A model generated the notes under the pieces. The model saw only the letters and a list, made by a program, of their open reading frames with translations. It made no database searches and was not told the DNA's origin. A stretch of DNA of 7,053 nt. Source: Pseudomonas sp. Lineage in GTDB: Bacteria; Pseudomonadota; Gammaproteobacteria; Pseudomonadales; Pseudomonadaceae. Position numbers and translations under genes: made by a program. This document shows, piece by piece, positions 5,301 through 7,053 of this stretch. Position 1 is the first letter of the stretch, and every line of letters starts with the position of its first letter. The DNA lies in assembly GCA_007117785.1 (NCBI GenBank), contig SKFV01000288.1, forward strand, positions 1 through 7,053. Direction: 5' to 3'.

Positions 5301-7053
5301 TTGTTTCGAGTCTTCCGCCAGAAGATCCAGCTTCACCGCCAGTAACATACTTGAAGCGCCCGTATGAACTACCTATGATGTAGTCAACTCTGCTTGAATA
5401 GTATGTGACATCCGCTGAACCACTTGTGTTGACAGAAGGAACCAGATAGCTGATCCCAGAAGAAAACACTTGATCTGTCGCAGCAGGAAGTTTTGGGCTT
5501 GTTTCTGTCAGAACAGTTGCACCACCTTCATTGGTAGAATAAGCAGCAGCTGGCAGTCGGTATGGTCTGAAATCAATGCAAGATTTCAGATCAAAGTTTT
5601 GACCATCTTGTGTGTCAAAGTGTGGAATGTCTTTGACGTCTACATTTGAATAACTTTCAACAGTGAATAGATTCACGCCACTGGTAGCATCTATTCTAAA
5701 CGTTTTAAATCTGACTGTCAACAACTGTTCAGGTGGATTCGGCGTGCCAGGGATTTTTTCTATGTATGAATGATCGTAGAAATCATCTTTTTGATTGGTG
5801 ACCAACTTAAAACTGGACGTGAAGTCGTTTCCTTCTGGATCTTTGACTTCAAGAAGTTCAATTGCATCTGGTATGCCAAGTGTATAGATAGATGTTGCAT
5901 TTGAGTAAGTCGTCTTGACAAACACATTGAATACTTGCTTCACTCTTGGAGTGACACTAGTTTGTCTTGCATTGAAATAAACTTTTACGTCTCTGTTTGC
6001 CACTGTCGTGTTGATAAACAGGTTCCCATTTGACAACAACTCCGCTGATGCAATTGCAACTTGCTCAAGTGTAGAAGTTCGCGTGATCACAACAAGATCT
6101 TTTAGAGTGTCTTGATTGAACACTTCATCGGGACCTGGAATCAACTCAAAGTCACCATTGCCGTCAGTTGAAGTTTCTACCGTCTTGCGAATAGAAAACT
6201 GAATGTTCTCTAGTTCTTTTGTGAATGGTCTGTTCATGTCAAAGATCAGAGTAGATTCAGATGAATTGATTACCTTCGGTGCAATCTCAATTCGTCCAGT
6301 TCCGCCTGTTCCGACATACACAACAGAGGAAAAGTTCTGTCCTGTGTTCATACGAATACCAAAAAGATAGAGCTTATCGCCGATCAGATTCTTTACGATA
6401 GCAGAACCTATCACATTGAAACTACCATCAGTCAATGGAACATTTTGGAATGTTCTAAGAGGAACATTACCTTCAACACTCAACACACGAACAAACCCGC
6501 CATAGTCAAAGTTGATTGGTTGTGCAGAAACTGTGTCAGTTGTTTCTACATCAGGAACTCTAAAGAAGCGTTTTGTGTCATTTGAAACGCGATAACCTTT
6601 TGAGTATGCAGTGCCTTCGCCCATTTCAATAAAGAAGTCGCCAGTCTCTGCTCGACGTTGAATCTCAAACTGGAAAGGCTTCTTTGTATAGTCACCATGT
6701 GTCTCATAGGTTCTTCTTGCCATTTCTTGTGCAATGGAATTGAACTGAGTCACGTCACGAGTTTCTACTGCTTCTCCGTTTTCATATCGGCGAAGAATGA
6801 AAAACTCAGAATCAGCCTCTGCTTCAGTTGTTGGTCTTGCAATCAAACGGGGGACAAGGAGTAGTCTATCAGCACCCGGGGCATTTTCATTTGGAGAACC
6901 ATTAGCATTATCTAATAGAGATGGATCCTGCTGAGAGTTCACAATAGACTCATCAACAATGTACCCAACTGAAATGTTGTTTGGTTCGAGTTCAAACTCT
7001 ACCGATTCATCACTAAGATATTTCTTGACAACAATTGTTTGGTCATCTACGAA
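2323..7053 (-). CDS. Large virion structural protein, DUF4815-type, 5' end outside the window
   Basis: This is probably a baseplate- or fibre-associated structural protein of T4-like marine phages; the exact position in the virion is not established from sequence. The frame stays open to base 7053, so at least 1576 residues are present and the true start lies outside. The GTG at 6942 is internal, because coding similarity continues upstream of it (VGYIVDESIVNSQQDPSLLD). Counting from that GTG, recognisable family blocks are: APGADRL at 21-27; ARRTYETHGDY at 75-85; a GTAYSKGY segment at 110-117; CIDFRPYRLP at 455-464; a DPFTDLSIADVSDPSF block at 638-653; FRPFIRSREV at 828-837 followed by LRPNTRHYFFFDEIDV at 844-859; PLAQTFFV at 985-992 followed by QIREVENGYPAWEV at 1024-1037; and a C-terminal domain ending PKVLDYRGIAFE at 1528-1539. 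A basic, Ser/Thr-rich linker (KRRRTVTTTQT) lies at about 786-796. No signal peptide, membrane segment or enzyme motif is visible. The stop codon overlaps the next gene's ATG. Family assignment is from remembered motifs, not a search. Confidence 0.88.
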   Translation of the reverse strand, partial: FVDDQTIVVKKYLSDESVEFELEPNNISVGYIVDESIVNSQQDPSLLDNANGSPNENAPGADRLLLVPRLIARPTTEAEADSEFFILRRYENGEAVETRDVTQFNSIAQEMARRTYETHGDYTKKPFQFEIQRRAETGDFFIEMGEGTAYSKGYRVSNDTKRFFRVPDVETTDTVSAQPINFDYGGFVRVLSVEGNVPLRTFQNVPLTDGSFNVIGSAIVKNLIGDKLYLFGIRMNTGQNFSSVVYVGTGGTGRIEIAPKVINSSESTLIFDMNRPFTKELENIQFSIRKTVETSTDGNGDFELIPGPDEVFNQDTLKDLVVITRTSTLEQVAIASAELLSNGNLFINTTVANRDVKVYFNARQTSVTPRVKQVFNVFVKTTYSNATSIYTLGIPDAIELLEVKDPEGNDFTSSFKLVTNQKDDFYDHSYIEKIPGTPNPPEQLLTVRFKTFRIDATSGVNLFTVESYSNVDVKDIPHFDTQDGQNFDLKSCIDFRPYRLPAAAYSTNEGGATVLTETSPKLPAATDQVFSSGISYLVPSVNTSGSADVTYYSSRVDYIIGSSYGRFKYVTGGEAGSSGGRLETKENTIIAEVRVPGFPLLSSEEAFRLNRRGETISLSAKTVSTYTMKDIDKISRKLDRLVYYVTLSALETTTANMLIQDENGNNRFKNGIIVDPFTDLSIADVSDPSFNSSVDVSETSLRPSLKQFPLDLRAKDTDGTDTIGPVTTLSSNRIVRFLKQQYATSFRSCTSNVYSFIGVGALTPEYDVAYDTVTNPVELDLDLAQPFIDFTEALSEFVPLTSEQSVLLRQWNETSTSQVGSGKRRRTVTTTQTFQEWEDIFRELSVTPGDVEENFVGDFVTNFQFRPFIRSREVQIEMYGLRPNTRHYFFFDEIDVDAHIAPGRFAQDVAGNLAQRVVRNGSYGSSIRTNENGELFAIFRIPESTFFVGERELVIADVDSFENIDSAAASIGKLKYNAYNFDVEKAGLTLSTRFPDIQVLEERSTRTVMTREVQRGRRNKCPLAQTFFVKDTMTRNADALFVSGIDLYFKRKSPTNGVTIQIREVENGYPAWEVVAFGKKHLRSSEVNVSDDGTVATQVIFDAPVRLDAEKEYSIVIQPDADDPDYLIFTTKPGGVDLATGASVNADWGDGVLFTSTNNRAWTAYQDEDIKFDMYRYNFNVNIGTVELETTDYEFFRLGATSGKFRNGEFAYAFKGTATFAVNLSTATNTVTGSGLSTYDQGDYFYVENSQGDKEIFGVVSIVSNNEIVVDKIPTFGGTFQSRPIVAGEVAYFNPRKPDLLILEKSSAREARIFTATDIVRGLDSDATGQIGTVDNIELSYIQSMINRVTDANTDVKIAVKAIDPLAQQSLPYIREFEFAANKAFNERGCIIYSKSNDTDQEKNLRLVLTLEKEDIPTTTPVVDIETAQLFAYIYQITNDPDTTAKYISKKVELQEGFDAEDFRLYVTGYRPVGTDIKTYIRVKNDADPVSLRNNPWIELEAISGGDLFSSTSNTSDFNEFVFEIPASAKNSGVVEYSNDTGTYTGYRSFAIRIDLLSDNVANVPKVLDYRGIAFE

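Overview
The window looks like part of the late structural region of a tailed phage of the T4 superfamily (contractile-tailed, cyanophage or marine-myovirus-like). Four features point there: a very large DUF4815-type virion protein with its characteristic C-terminal modules, a tail fibre, a fibre-assembly chaperone, and a perfect T4-type late promoter (TATAAATA) inside the gene string. I see no integrase, transposase, tRNA, rRNA, CRISPR array or host-like metabolic gene. The host cannot be read from this sequence.

All convincing genes lie on the minus strand, so transcription runs from high to low coordinates. The order is: (1) a large virion structural protein, whose 5' end lies beyond base 7053 and which ends at 2323; (2) a 59-residue charged, coiled-coil-like protein at 2326-2147, absent from ordinary long-ORF calling; (3) a 479-residue tail fibre with a GTG start at 2150, ending at 711; (4) a 204-residue fibre-assembly protein at 699-85; (5) a short intergenic segment at 1-84. 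The first three genes are joined by 4-base stop/start overlaps (ATGA, then GTGA). The fourth follows after 11 bases, with its ribosome binding site merged into the preceding stop codon. This is a tightly packed, translationally coupled cassette.

The inferred joint role is host attachment. The large protein would be a baseplate or fibre-network structural component. The fibre would be the distal adhesin with a host-contacting C-terminal tip. The last protein would chaperone fibre folding or assembly. The internal late promoter within the small gene would allow the fibre and chaperone to be made separately from the large upstream gene.

I found no clearly new defence or mobile system. The points most worth a second look are the overlooked 59-residue gene with the late promoter embedded in it, and the base 48-116 region. 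That region holds a consensus plus-strand sigma70-type promoter followed by a perfect 16-bp palindrome, pointing antisense into the fibre cassette.
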